64,000 bases of DNA from Pisolithus tinctorius (GCA_024663395.1 JANFAH010000003.1:2294001-2358000), one strand, 5' to 3'; shown: positions 33,653 to 45,081, numbered from the stretch's first letter. The notes: generated from the sequence alone by a model not told the origin. A program made the numbers and translations.

Positions 33653-35988
33653 CTATGAATGAACTAAATCCTGGCACGCCCTCAACATCGTCCCGACGTG
33701 ACTTTCGTGAGTGAGCCGCGCCAGCCACCCATCAAGTCCAGAGTCAGACACAGCCAGACTCTGTGTTCCATTACCACACACGTCTGTGGTGACTTTGGTT
33801 GTTTCAATCTGTTCATTTACCCCTTTCTCCAATTCTGCATGAACGCTGACAACACTCTTGGAAATTCTCCACTGGAAGTTGGTCGGGGCTTCACATTCGG
33901 GTTCCACGAGCTTGCCTTTCTCGGGATCATAAGCCCAATCTCTTTTCATCCTCTCTTCCAGAGGAAGGAGCCCACAGACCAAAGATGGGTTATCTTGTAT
34001 GTTCTTGACTAACTGCGGAACAAGATGGACTTGGTTGAGAACGGAAGGATGAACAGTTTCATGAGTAACCTCGTCGGTCTTGCTGGGGAGCTGGCGAGTG
34101 TGTTCCTTCGCGAAGGCAAAGATTCCAGTGCAAGGACTTTCCCGCCGTCAACAAGGGAATACGAATGTTAGTCTCTCGAAACACTCACTCATGGGGACGC
34201 TGTTTTCCCCAAGGGGCCACCGGGTCAGGAAGGGAAGCAACGTATTTAAAATCCACAGACAACATGTCTTCAACGTTCGCCTTCAAAAATACCGGGTCAG
34301 TCTGTACACTGGACTGCATAGAAGCTGGGACAGACTATCATCCAGGTCAAAGTTAGGTCGGAAAGATCGTGCTCATGCCAACCACCTCCGATCTGCGTTG
34401 GGTACGTCAGTGATCTACACGCAGTTACGAGCGAAGTGCGCTGACATCAGAGTGTGATCCTACCAAACAGTATCACTATGATTTGGGGTTCCGGGTGGTA
34501 GGGTAGCACTTACCAGCGAACCAACACTGCAAAGAATGTCAAACCGTAAAGTACCATATACGACCCTTTGACTCCTCACCTGCTTTAGAATTTGCCCCTT
34601 CCTGCGACCACTCTCAGTCTGTTCAAACTTGGTGCAGTCCTTCCCGGTGTCCACTAAAAATTAGCAGTGGTCTAATCTAACAAGGAACGCACATACGAAG
34701 TCAACTCTAGTCTCGTTGATGGCGAGTGCTTGATATGCCCGCTCAATATGATCTCCAAGCCTTGTGTTTGGGAATCCAAAAATGGACGTAGTCGAAGGGG
34801 ACTTATGTGTGATCTCTTCTGGCAAGCCAACGGAACCGACGGTGTCAAACACACCGACACACCTATCAAGGACTGGAAGCGAGATGCCCCAACATGATGT
34901 TTGGAGACTCACTTGATTGAGGTATTACTCGCAAGTTTCGTCCTTCCTTTTCCGTCAGATGCAGGAGAGTTCCAGGATTCGAGCTGTGCCTTCAGTCTCG
35001 CGATCTCTGCAAAGGTTCTTAATAGTGACTCTGCCCGTCGTAACGGTTGAACAAACCAGCCGCGTCTGTGGTTCTTCCTAATTTCTGACAAGTAACGAAT
35101 ATCTCTCCAAAATGGTCCATGTTGGTCTTGTCCAACATGCCGATGACGCCCTGTCACCAGGAGTTGAGTGGATAGGTGGTATCAGCAATGTTAGTCGCCT
35201 ACAATTAACATAGCGACCATTCTGGCCGTATACGCTCCCTGGTCGCGTCAATAATGAGTAACAATAGCTTGTGTTCTATCAAACGCACCCTTGAGAAGCC
35301 AAAGAGGAAAATCTTGGTGAACGTTAATTGAGTATTTTCGTGCAGACAAAATTCGCACCTCGTCACCGGGAGAGTAATTTCTGAGAACGCAGGCTGGGTG
35401 AGTTTAAGATTGTAGGTGGCACCTTCCATGACTTACTGTGCGACGAACGCATATGCTTCCTGGATTTTTTCTCCTGTACATTTAGCATCCATGTAATCAG
35501 ATACGTAGTGAACTATCAAAATTGAGTTACCAAGTGAGGAACCCGTTGCTCCTGGCGGTCTCGACGTAAGCGAACGCCCCATGGAGTCGTTTTAGAACGA
35601 TCAATTACCTTGCACGTATTCGGAGTAGAAATTAGGCGAGCTTCCTATCCCATTTTGATAGAACACGATTTGGGGTACGGGGACCTCTCTACCGTTTTCG
35701 ATGAGTAGTAGGCTCAGGGGCTCGAAAATCCACGGACCCTCGCACATCGACATGGTTCAGTGCCCGGGACAGTTTCTGCAGATCTCCTCGTAAGCATTCC
35801 AAAAACAAGGGTGGTGTCTAAGGCACGGACAAGGATGTTGGTATACTTCCAGCGTTCCTTGACTATTAGACCGTCTTGCCACGTTCTATAGAATTCGCGA
35901 ATCACAACATAAGACTTAGACGAAGATGAGGATGGAATACTAGCCCATCGCAGCAAACAACGATTCTCTTCTTGATGCTATTGGTCAT
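33653..35988 (-). CDS. DUF2235 alpha/beta hydrolase (Tle1-like family)
   Basis: Start MTNSIKKRIVVCCDG is at 35988. After splicing the reading is TWQDGLIVKERWKYTN, then VPQIVFYQNGIGSS, YSEYVQ, EKIQEAYAFVAQNYSPGDE, IFLFGFSRGAYTARMVAMLI and GVIGMLDKTNMDHFGEIF. GFSRG is the GxSxG nucleophile elbow. Downstream come EIARLKAQLESWN, CVGVFDTVGSVGLPEEIT, HIERAYQALAINETRVDF, GSHSDV then IGGGWHEHDLSDLTLTWMI (catalytic Asp/His region), and HPSVLNQVHLVPQLVKNI. The tail of about 110 residues ends RACQDLVHS. DUF2235 includes bacterial type VI phospholipase effectors of the Tle1 group, and fungi have many uncharacterised members. At least nine short introns were inferred. The first seems to have a GC donor (35944-35943). 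The exon joining the CDGTW part to VPQIVF is not fully resolved. Confidence 0.85.
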
Positions 35989-36499
35989 GGTAAACGGATT
36001 TGCGATGGTCGTTGGATACTAGACACGATATGAGGTGGAGGGGTTGCCAGGACATGATGAAACGACTGAAGTCATTAATATATGCATAAACAGCCACCGA
36101 AATCCACACCGTGTGTGGAATGCAATGTCAGCATCGCGCAGCATGGCACTCAGCCAAGCGCTGACGCAGTACTGAGTGATCGATTGATCTCCCGGCATTC
36201 CGAATATAATGCGTTCCTGTTCCCGCCCCTCCTTTGACGCCAACATTGAGAAACACGTTGGTGTGTAAATATAGAACTTGTACTCACACATGTAGTCGGA
36301 AAGGGGGCGACCTAGAGCCGACCGGAGCATGTGTAGTAAATCGTGACCACGACCACTGCCACACGAGCGTTCGGCTTGGAGGTTCATCCGATGGGCCTCG
36401 CCGAGATCACGGAAAGCACTGTTGTTGTATTTATAGTGTCCGCGGTTTCATCAGTGATACAGCAAATTAAAATGTAAGCTGTAAACTGCTGTACCACTA
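35989..36499. other. Intergenic, DUF2235 hydrolase promoter and NUS1 3' end
   Basis: 511 bp. A minus-strand frame of 122 codons (36019-36387) is open but has no family resemblance and would overlap the expected promoter, so it is not called as a gene. Confidence 0.45.
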
Positions 36500-37681
36500 C
36501 TATCGTCCTAAACGAAACTGTGCATCGGCATATTCATCCAACGCGCGACGAAAAGCTGTTTCAGATATGAGCATAGGAGTACATGGTAACTCGGCATCTG
36601 GTAGTTTGGACTCTCCCAGGTCTTCTGGACGAGTGTAACTAGGGACGAGCAAGGTTAGATGATTGTCGGTGGGAGAGTCGCAAAGGGAGATCCTCACTCG
36701 AATTCTGTAAGCATAATTTGCCAGGGTGGGAATCCATGTATTTCTAGGGGTGGTGCCGGTGACTTAGTTTTTCCGATGCTGTGAACAATCATAAGGTCCG
36801 GTGGCGGCAAGAAACCTTTGCAACGTGAAGTCGTCAGCAGTGCTTTACCACGTTGTGAAACCCACCTTCTAACAACGGTCCAAGTTCAGAGGATGACAGT
36901 TGAAACACACGGTTCTCTGGTGGCACTCCCCCTGCTGTGCCCCTGTTTTGCACATAACCCTTCAATAATGAGCGGGCCGCACATGCAATGGCGGGTTTCC
37001 CTGAACTACGCGATGCCATATGAATAGTGAGACTGTTCAACCGTGAGGTCGAATCCTCTATGATCTGTGATGAGAAGTAATTGGAGGGAGCACGCCGCCA
37101 AGGCTCACTTTTGGGGCGTCGGCGAACAGCAACGTGTCTTCGTTTGTGCAAACGTCCGCTAAAGGGCGTCTTGAACGTGATCACAGCAAGTCCTTGATGT
37201 AACTTTGCAGACTCGGGTGACTGGCTTCTCGAAATAGGAGGCTCCGACAGTGGAGGGGTCAGGGGGTATTCCACCTCTGACTCACAACTGTCTTCACCCG
37301 GCATCTCCAGCTGAGAAATGCACTCGCGCGCATTCTCTTGGCACCAGACAAGGACACCTGATAGGGAAGCTCGTTGCAACAGGGTATGCCAGAACCAAGT
37401 GGATACGCACCGTCGCGGTCGTAAACTGTAAGCACTGCAATACCTACCTCTCTACACCACCTTGTAGTTCTCCGGAGACACTCGAGGAAAGCTGCTTCAA
37501 CCTCTTCTGAGGTGAATTCATTGCTGCCCACCAAATTCAAGCAGAGGTGCATCGGAACCTTGTTGCGATGGACGTTTAGCGCAGACGGCTGTTGCTGCTT
37601 CCACTCCTGTATTTGAGCTAGTACCGCGACCGCTACGACATAGAAGCTGTGGACAAGACGCAGGGTCCAGTGAGGGGGCAT
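36500..37681 (-). CDS. NUS1: NUS1-like subunit of dehydrodolichyl diphosphate synthase
   Basis: Start MPPHWTLRLVHSFYVVAVAV is at 37681 and includes the N-terminal membrane helix. An in-frame upstream ATG at 37852 would touch the SEC17 stop codon and is less likely. The body reads VPMHLCLNLVGSNEFTSEEV, EAAFLECLRRTTRWCREVGI and AVLTVYDRDG, then VLVWCQENARECISQLE. A Ser/Pro/Arg-rich insertion of about 90 residues follows (PPLSEPPISRSQSPESAK, HVAVRRRPKSEPWRR). The fold resumes with LNSLTIHMASRSSGKPAIAC and LPPPDLMIVHSIG, and the C-terminus is FRRALDEYADAQFRLGR. The terminal RLG fits the RxG motif that NUS1/NgBR supplies to the catalytic cis-prenyltransferase partner. It makes dolichol for protein glycosylation in the ER. 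The catalytic Asp of the partner is not expected here. Confidence 0.87.
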
Positions 37682-37852
37682 CGGAGACACATAAAAAGTC
37701 AGTTGCTTGGAGACGTTCCCCCCATAATGTGTTAAGGTCACGTGACGGCGTGTTGCGTGTCCACGTCGCCGACTGCGGATTTCTGAGCCTTTTGCACTGT
37801 CCAGGGGAACGTAGGTACGTAGTAGGTACAAATGACTAGCATTGTTGGTCAA

Positions 37853-38887
37853 CTAGAGAATAGTTGGTTCTGATTCGATAGTTCTCTTAATCTTTAGTAA
37901 AATGGAAGTTTTCCAATTATCCAGCTTCGTGACTTGGTCATATTCCACCACACATCCAGTGAATGCTTGCTGATCGTCAGCCTGGATAGCGTCGATTATA
38001 GCATTGACAAATTTGCACTCGCGAGTGGACGCGAAAGTAGGATCTTGTGCCATATACTTCTGAATATTACGCTTCGCGGTAATGGAATCCTAGGAAAAGT
38101 CAGTAAAGAACAGGGATAGACGCAGCGGAAGCAATACGACCTTCATGGCAAGCGCACAAAGACAGGCCTTCAACCAATAGTCCTTGACACTGTACTTCGT
38201 GAGCGCCGACGTAAGGGATTGGTCTGCTACTTGTTCATAACGTTGAATGGCTGCGGGATACTTCTCGAGCTCGGCATGCAAATCCGCAGCGTCTTTAAAA
38301 CATGCGTTCGCAGTGCTGGCATGGATGAAGCTGAGGAGATTCGATGACATGAGAGTAAAAGGATACGAACGCAGTTGCATCTTCTTGAGCATACCAATCC
38401 GCCGCACGCTCGAGACTGTCGCACGCCCTCCGAAGATCACTCAGTTCATGCTGATATATCTGGGCGATCTCCTTCTCCCTGTCTGCGGCTTGTCGAAAAC
38501 GACCGGATGAGGTCAAGTGTGTAACGGTCTGTCCTAATGCTTGGACAGCCACTGTGGATGTCAAAATTGAGTTGCGTGGCCCTGATCTACAAAACGAACA
38601 GTCGGCGTACAATCAGGATGACCTTTCTTGTACGCTTTGGCAGCATTCCACCACGCATTTGCAGCTTCGTTGATCTCCTTGCACTTCTCCCTGCACTCAG
38701 CTTCCCTTGCATACGCATCACCGGCCTCCCTGAATTGCTTCTCCAGCTTGAAAGCGTTTGCAGCCTGCTGGTAGAGATCGCCGGCTTCCTCAAACTTCGT
38801 AGACGTTGAGCTGAACCATCCAGTAGAAGAATTGGCTTTCTTGTCGGCCCTCTCCAGCAACGTCTGAGCAGGAGATTTTGATGGCAT
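37853..38887 (-). CDS. SEC17: Alpha-SNAP, SNARE disassembly adaptor
   Basis: Start MPSKSPAQTLLERADKKANS is at 38887. The product has the all-helical SNAP layout: STGWFSSTSTKFEEAGDLYQ, QAANAFKLEKQFREAGDAYA, NAWWNAAKAYKKGHPD, ALGQTVTHLTSSGRFRQAAD, REKEIAQIYQHELSDLRRAC and LERAADWYAQEDA. It continues ANACFKDAADLHAELEKYPA, YSVKDYWLKACLCALAMK, DPTFASTRECKFVNAIIDAI and DNWKTSILLKIKRTIESEP, ending TIL. The C-terminal Leu matches the family, where that residue stimulates NSF. Sec17 recruits Sec18/NSF to spent SNARE complexes. About five introns. Divergent from the PGM3 gene with only 125 bp between start codons. Confidence 0.95.
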
Positions 38888-39012
38888 GGTGGCTCCTAGC
38901 AGGTCACATAAGTCGGGCAGTCAGTGAAATCAGTCTTGCGAGTCACGTGACTATACTACGCATATCAATATTTAATCGCGACACGCCAATAATTGCCTCG
39001 ACTATTGTTGAA
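38888..39012. promoter_or_regulatory. Short bidirectional promoter, SEC17/PGM3
   Basis: Only 125 bp separate the two start codons. Both leaders and both core promoters must fit here, so the elements are likely shared. It contains GTCACGTGAC at 38942-38951, a perfect palindrome around the CACGTG E-box recognised by bHLH factors such as Cbf1. Confidence 0.55.
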
Positions 39013-40929
39013 ATGTCCCTCCCAGTCAACGACATCCGCAGGCTATCGGACCTCCACCCAAAACCACAGGATATCAACTATCAGTATGGGACCGCAGGAT
39101 TTAGGACTTTGTGCGTCCTTTATCGTACCATCCAGAAATCAGCTTATCCGCCCATCCATCAGGGGCAAGGTACTCGACTCAGTGCTCTTCAGAGTCGGAA
39201 TCCTAGCGGCTCTCAGGAGCAAGAAGTTGGATGGAAAAACTATCGGTGTAATGGTCACCGCCTCTCACAATCCTGAACCAGTAAGCATGTCCATCATGTT
39301 GGGTGCGCGAGATTACGCATCACCCGACTACGCAGGATAACGGGGTCAAGCTGGTCGACCCCCGAGGCGAAATGTTAGAAAGCTCCTGGGAGTCTCATGC
39401 CACGGTTCTCGCAAATACGCCATCGACCGATGAGTTTATTTCCGCGCTCCAGGATTTCGTCAAAACGACCAAAATAGACATTTCCAAACCTGCCAGAGTA
39501 GTATACGCCCGCGATACGCGCCCATCTGGCCCTGCGCTGGTGGCCGCCCTTGAAGATGGTTTGAAAGCCATGAGCGCGGAGGGTAGGAATGCCGGCGTTA
39601 CTACGACCCCCATCCTTCATTATCTGGTCAGAACAATCAATACCAAAGGAAGTAAGGAGTCTTACGGGACCGACACCGAGGAAGGATATTACACCAAGCT
39701 CAGTAGTGCCTTTAACAAGCTCATGGTACGTGCAAGCATATTAGATGGGACCTACCGTAACGTGGAAATGAAATGACAGGTCGGAAGGCCACCACGACCT
39801 CCGCTCGTCATCGACTGCGCGAACGGCGTCGGTGCTCTTGCTGCGCGGGTCCTCAGCCGGTACCTTGTGAATTCTTTACCTGTTGAACTGGAGAACACTG
39901 CAATCGATACCCCAGGAGCACTAAACAACTCATGCGGAGCTGATTTTGTCAAGGTGAACCAGAAACTCCCACCCTCTCTCACAGATTTGTTGGGGCCCTG
40001 CCAACGGGGGTGTAGCTTGGATGGAGATGCAGATCGACTTATCTATTTCTATCTCGATGAGCACCGCCAATTCCACATGCTTGACGGGGATAAAATCACC
40101 ACCCTTGTGGCCAGCTTCATCGTTGAACTCGTGAAAACCGTTGGCTTAAGCGAAAAATTGAAAGTCGGCGTCGTACAAACTGCGTATGCCAATGGAAGTT
40201 CCACGAAGTACCTTTCCGAGGTGTGTGGGGAGTGTGATATAATCGGCCATTGTCTGAATTATCCCCCACAGAGGTTACCTGTCAAATGCGTTCCAACGGG
40301 GGTGAAACACTTGCACCACGCAGCGGAGCAGTATGACATCGGGGTGTACTTCGAGGCAAATGGCCACGGCACTGTGGTGTTCTCTCAACCAGCGCAAGAT
40401 TTAATCTTCTCTCATCAACCATCCACCCCTACGCAGTTGACAGCACTGACGCACCTGCAAAACATTTTGAACGTTATTAATCAGACTGTCGGAGACGCCC
40501 TTTCTGACATGTTACTCGTCGAAGTTGTACTCGCTCACAAGTCCTACGGAGGAGCTGAGTGGGATTCTCTGTACACTGACTTGCCGAACAGGTTGGTGAA
40601 GGTTGTGGTTCCAGATAGGAACATCTTCAAGACCGTAGATGCGGAGCGTCGTTTGGTTAGCCCAGGGGCTTTGCAGAACAAGATCGACGAGTTGGTCACG
40701 AAGTATTCCGAGGGGCGATCATTTGTTCGGCCTAGCGGGACGGAAGACGTCGTCAGAGTTTACGCGGAAGCGACTACGAGGCGACAGACAGATGGTATAG
40801 CAGAGACTATTGGAACGCTGACCACCAGAACTGACGTTTTTCGCTGTAGATCTTGCATTCCGTGTAGCGGGATTGGTGTATGACGAGGCTGGTGGTGATC
40901 GGTCTCAGCGACCTAAAGAATTTTTGTGA
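39013..40929 (+). CDS. PCM1: Phosphoacetylglucosamine mutase
   Basis: This enzyme converts GlcNAc-6-phosphate to GlcNAc-1-phosphate for UDP-GlcNAc, chitin, N-glycans and GPI anchors. Start [18 protein letters not shown] is at 39013, then [33 protein letters not shown] and the active serine loop [25 protein letters not shown]. Domain 2 has [20 protein letters not shown]. The metal loop is [14 protein letters not shown] in domain 3. The sugar-binding loop is [15 protein letters not shown]. The phosphate-binding loop of domain 4 is [18 protein letters not shown]. The last exon ends [15 protein letters not shown] and KEFL-stop. Five introns were inferred, with joins at RT-L-GK, PEP-DNG, LM-VGR, SE-RLP and TD-LAF. 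All catalytic loops are intact. Confidence 0.95.
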
Positions 40930-41195
40930 CGAGGAACGGAATTTGTGTGCTGTTACTGTACCCTGTAATACCGCAAAGTTGCAATGACGACATGGCGTGC
41001 CCTTCGGTAACTGCCGGGCCAAGGCTGCTGCCACCAGCCGTTTATATTGCGACTGGTCGTGGTGGTCGGTCGCAATCCTCGCGCAAGTGGGTGTGGGTTT
41101 GCAGGTAGAACATCAGCTGTATTTGACTGTCCCCTCACACCTCCCACTGCCTTCCCCGTAACTTCTGAGAACTTTGACAGCCACGGTAGTTGCCT

Positions 41196-42815
41196 ATGTG
41201 CCGCTTCGTCATCTACAAGGGTACCTCCCCCGTACAATTATCCCATGTGAGCGAAATCTCTGAAACTGAAGTTGTACGCGTGCAGGGCGGAGTTGCTGAC
41301 TCGCATTTCCCAGCTTTTGACTCGGCCGTGCCATTCCATCATCAATCAGGCATTTGACTCCCGGCTACGCTTAGACCACCGGAGACCCATAAACGGAGAC
41401 GGCTTTGGTGTCGGTGTGTCTCTCTCCATTTTCGAACGCACTAGCAGGTGTCTAACCGAATGTCACTTAAGGTTGGTATGACACAGTATACGACGAGGAG
41501 CTAGGTAGTCAGCCCTGTATATTCACTTCGGTGACTCCGGTCAGTTTACCACTGCTTCGGACGATATAATTTCGCCCGAGCCATTTCTCAATAGGCATGG
41601 AACAACGCTAATCTTATCCGGCTCGCCGAGAAGATCAAATCTCCCCTTGTATTGTGCGTCGGCCCCCTGGGTGTATTCCGGCAGTCACTTATCTTCACTC
41701 ACCGGCATAGTGGGCACGTAAGAGCCACTACGGCTGGATCACTATCTCTAGATAATTGCCACCCATTTGTGTTTGGAAAGATTATGGTGCGCAACTGTTT
41801 CCACACCTTCCTATGAACTTGTGCGCAGTAAATCGCAGTTCATGCATAACGGGGGAATCGCAGATTTCCATCTCATAAAGCGGAAACTGCAGTCGGGCCT
41901 ATCTGACGAAGTTTTCAATACAGTGCAGGGGAATACAGGTTAGACCATCGTTATTGCACCACTCCGCACACGATTACTCACCCTTGTCAGACTCGGAATG
42001 GGCCTTCGCACTGTTTTTGTCTAAGGTAGTCAAGAGGGCTTCCTTGTGGAAATTCAAGGCTGATATGTTTTCAGCTTCCCAACCCTCATGCCAAATCGTT
42101 CACGCCACAGGTGCTACAGCAAGCCATGCTCAACACGATCTCGGCTCTTAACAACTACGCTGAAGAGGCTGGTATCACCGAGGTATGTGAACTCGCTCGC
42201 GAATGACTTGTCAGTGCACCTTCCGAAGCCCAGCCTTATGAACTTCTGCGTAACCGATGGCGAAAGCGTGGTGGCCACGCGATATATTTCGTCCCGCCAG
42301 GACGAAGCTGCTTCTTTGGTAATCAGAATTAGAACTTCGTCGACACTATTTCCTCGTTGATGGCATCTACAGTGGTTCTCTTCTGGGACTACCTTCAGTG
42401 AATACATGACGGGAGGCCATTATAAAATGACCAAGGCTGATAAGCGTGAAAACATTATCATGGTCGGTGTTATGATTTGAGTGCCACCTGGGAATACTAA
42501 CCGTTTATCAGATTGCAAGCGAGCCGCTGACATTCGAGAAAGGTAAATGTCAGGGCAAAAACCTAGTGCAAGCGCTCTACTGACACAGCAGCGTAAGCTG
42601 ATTGGATGGAAATACGGACGAATAACATGGTGGTCATCACACCCAAGATGAACTTTCTGCAAATACCGATCATTGACAAGTTCTACGTCTCACCCTCCGA
42701 TCCGGCGGCACTTAACAGGGGAACGGACTTCGCCGCCGCCAAAGGTCTCCTCAGTCCCCGGAATTCCCTCGCCCCCGTGCAAGGCAGAGAACCTGCACCT
42801 CAGATAGTTATATAG
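41196..42815 (+). CDS. DUG3: Class II glutamine amidotransferase, DUG3-type
   Basis: Start MCRFVIYKGTSPVQLSH is at 41196. Cys2 is the expected N-terminal nucleophile of class II amidotransferases. Later exons read LLTRPCHSIINQAFDSRLRL, PINGDGFGVG, PCIFTSVTPAWNNANLIRLA and ATTAGSLSLDNCHPFVFGK, followed by HNGGIADFHLIKRKLQSG, LSDEVFNTVQGNT and DSEWAFALFLSK. They continue with SFTPQVLQQAMLNTISALNN, EPSLMNFCVTDGESVVATRY, MTKADKRENIIM, NNMVVITPKMNFLQIPIID and KGLLSPRNSLAPV, to the stop at 42813. In yeast Dug3 works with Dug2 to split glutathione in an alternative degradation route. The many short introns explain the absence of a long open frame. The match to Dug3 is strong over the whole length. 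Confidence 0.9.
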
Positions 42816-43017
42816 TCTCAGTACTTCGTACCTCGTGTGGTTCGTGGCCGAAGTCTGTACCTTTGATGACTTGGTTTTTCTTTTGCATTCCCGAGAGGTG
42901 TACTTTTAGAATTGTAAATAAATACGACTTGCGGAGAAACTCACCCCGAGGACCCACGTTCAGCCACTGCAGTGGTTAGTCCGCCTGCGTGTCAAGTTGC
43001 CTGTGGCCCTGAACATC

Positions 43018-44363
43018 ATGAATCCTTGGTTGTTGTGGTCTGCACTATCGCACACGGCGAGGTTCGTGTGCCCGTCTCTCCAAACGTTTTACCAGCTTAC
43101 CATGCCACAGGCTCTCAACTGTGCTGCAAATCCTACTATACCTTCCACTGACGCTTGCGACGCTCTCTACTTCAGCCTTTCTTCTTCTTTCTCTCCTGCT
43201 GTCGATACATTCACTTATCCATGGAACGCTCATTCTTTTGTGGGGGTCGTCGGCTCTATCTGTGCTGCAAGTCCCCATGCACCCATTCCTCTTACTCGTC
43301 TCTTTCAACGCGTTTGCACAAATCACACATCCGTTGCTCGCAACTGCGACCAGGTGGTGGGGGAAATTCCTGACATTTTCAGGGCCTTCTTTCGTTGCTT
43401 TGGAAGGTCTATCGAGCCTGCTGGTTGCGCAAAAGGTTGGCCAGGTTGGGAAAGCACTAGCCGATGAGGCCGAGAGTTACCAGTTAGCTATACTTCTTGC
43501 TTCAGCAGCTGCCTATGTGGTGGCTTTCTGGTGGATTGTCGTGGTCTGTGGATGACACATTCGTTGGTCTGGTTGTGCACTGATGATCATCTGCTCAGGC
43601 GTATCCAGCTGCAGCAACTTCGCCGCTTTCATCTACGTTATTGGGCGTAGCATTGACAGCTTTCTTGTTTTTGACTGTCATTGGTTTCCGGCTTCGACGA
43701 ACAAATATCGTGGAGTCAGCGATGCTCTCTCTCTTTCTCGCATATAACGTTTGGCTCTGCGGTTTCGATCAAACGTCGTTCACGGATCCCGCATCTTCTT
43801 AGTGCGTGAAAGCTCGTGTCGCCTCCGCTTACTTCTCACTTTGGTTTTAAGTGCGCCATTACTCTCTAATATTCTACCACACCTGCAGACACTGGTGAAC
43901 TTTATTACCAATACCCTGCCAAAGCCGGTGCTCGCCGCACTAGTCTACAGGCTCGCAATTCTTCAGCTTGCTTCTCGCATACTTCCCACTATCGGAGCGG
44001 ATGCGTGGGAGGCTGACGAGTCTGGTGATGGGTGGGATGGACGACCGGTAATTAACAATTGCGTTTGCGGTTTGCAGTCCCAACGATTTATGCTCGCCAT
44101 ATCTGTCAGACATCCATCATGACTCGCATACTACTGACATACAGACAGTCAATTTTTGTCATGGTATATTCCCACTTGCTACGTGAGTGGTTCGACCTCT
44201 GCAGATGCAAACTGCTCTCATGAAATTCTTACCAGTTCTCGATCCTGCTTCTCAGGTTTGGTGGCGCTGGGCGAATATCATGTTCACCCTCTTTTTGTGG
44301 TCTGTTGAACTAACCGTCAGCCCGGACGGGGATGACGTCTCTGTGAAATGGAAGGTAGAGTAG
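43018..44363 (+). CDS. ICE2: ICE2-like ER membrane protein
   Basis: Start MNPWLLWSALSHTAR is at 43018, with an intron to LSTVLQILLYLPLTLATLST. Many hydrophobic helices follow: FLLLSLLLSIHSLIHGTLIL, HPFLLLVSFNAFAQITHPLL, QLAILLASAAAYVVAFWWIV and LLGVALTAFLFLTVIGFRLR. Conserved soluble pieces include FSGPSFVALEGLSSLLVAQK, TNIVESAMLSLFLAYNVWLC and LLSNILPHLQTLVNFITN. The end reads WWRWANIMFTLFLWSVELTV to DVSVKWKVE-stop at 44361. ICE2 in yeast shapes and inherits cortical ER and controls lipid synthesis through the Nem1-Spo7 complex. Loop VAQKVGQVGKALADEAESYQ is typical. It converges with the MOCS2B-type gene, with only 50 bp between stops. Confidence 0.85.
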
Positions 44364-44413
44364 GTTTTGCGGAGACGGTTGGGTGTGTAATATGGCACTA
44401 CACGCTCACTGCA

Positions 44414-44982
44414 TTAGGAGTAGTTTGCTTTCCACACGGCCTTTTCCTCGTCCTCCCCTTGGTAGTATTCCCTCTTCCAGATCTGCGCTTTCTGCTTCAC
44501 ACCTTCGAGTATCTGTTCGCATGCCACGAATGCCTCTTGGCGGTGGGGTGAGGACACGGCAATTACAATGGACGCCTCCCCCACAGGCACCGCTCCTAGC
44601 CGATGGTGAACGGCGGAGGATATCACATGGGACGTGGAGGTCGAGTTACTCGCCCGCCTGACCGAACCGTCGTGTGCGTTTCGGACAACCTCTGCCACCG
44701 TTTTTATGGCAAGCTTGCTGTAAGCTTGGTACTCCAGCCGTGTCACGACCTTGCCTGTATGACATGTCTCGGTTTGAAGTTGATAGAATGTAGATAAATA
44801 ATGGTCGTGCCTTTGAAAGTGTTACGAGTGGTCCCGACGAAGACCACGGTCGCACCAGCACCATCATCTTCCACTGAGCGTGTGATGGACTGGACGTCCA
44901 GCTCGTCATAAGTCAACACGCAGACGTTTCTTCCCCATTCTTCCCTTGATGCGACGGACGTACTTGGAGTCGACGTAGGCAT
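44414..44982 (-). CDS. MOCS2B: Molybdopterin synthase large (catalytic) subunit
   Basis: Start MPTSTPSTSVASREEWGRN is at 44982, then CVLTYDELDVQSITRSVE and GATVVFVGTTRNTFKG, a MoaE-type first strand. After one intron come VTRLEYQAYSKLAIKTVAEV, VHHRLGAVPVGEASIVIAVS, SPHRQEAFVACEQILEGVKQ, KAQIWKREYY and VWKANYS-stop. The RLG-x-VPVGEASI and IWKRE blocks are diagnostic of MoaE/MOCS2B/CnxH. It converts cyclic pyranopterin to molybdopterin together with the thiocarboxylated small subunit, which is not in this window. Its presence implies active Mo enzymes such as nitrate reductase or xanthine dehydrogenase. It shares a 99 bp divergent region with the PUMY-type gene. Confidence 0.93.
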
Positions 44983-45081
44983 CTGAATCGTATGGGTCCA
45001 AAGACGTCAAGATCACTTTTATGTAGTTGTTGCCCCTGATTGCTAGCAATTACCGCACTCCGGGTTTAAGCGGACGTCTTC

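Noticed and set aside
36019..36387. A 122-codon minus-strand frame between the DUF2235 hydrolase and NUS1
   Set aside because: No domain, no splice-consistent extension and no family resemblance; it is best read as chance in an intergenic region.
37682..37852. NUS1 start at 37852 giving 57 extra residues
   Set aside because: It would begin one base after the SEC17 stop codon and leave no promoter. MPPHWTLRLVHSF at 37681 starts directly at the membrane helix.
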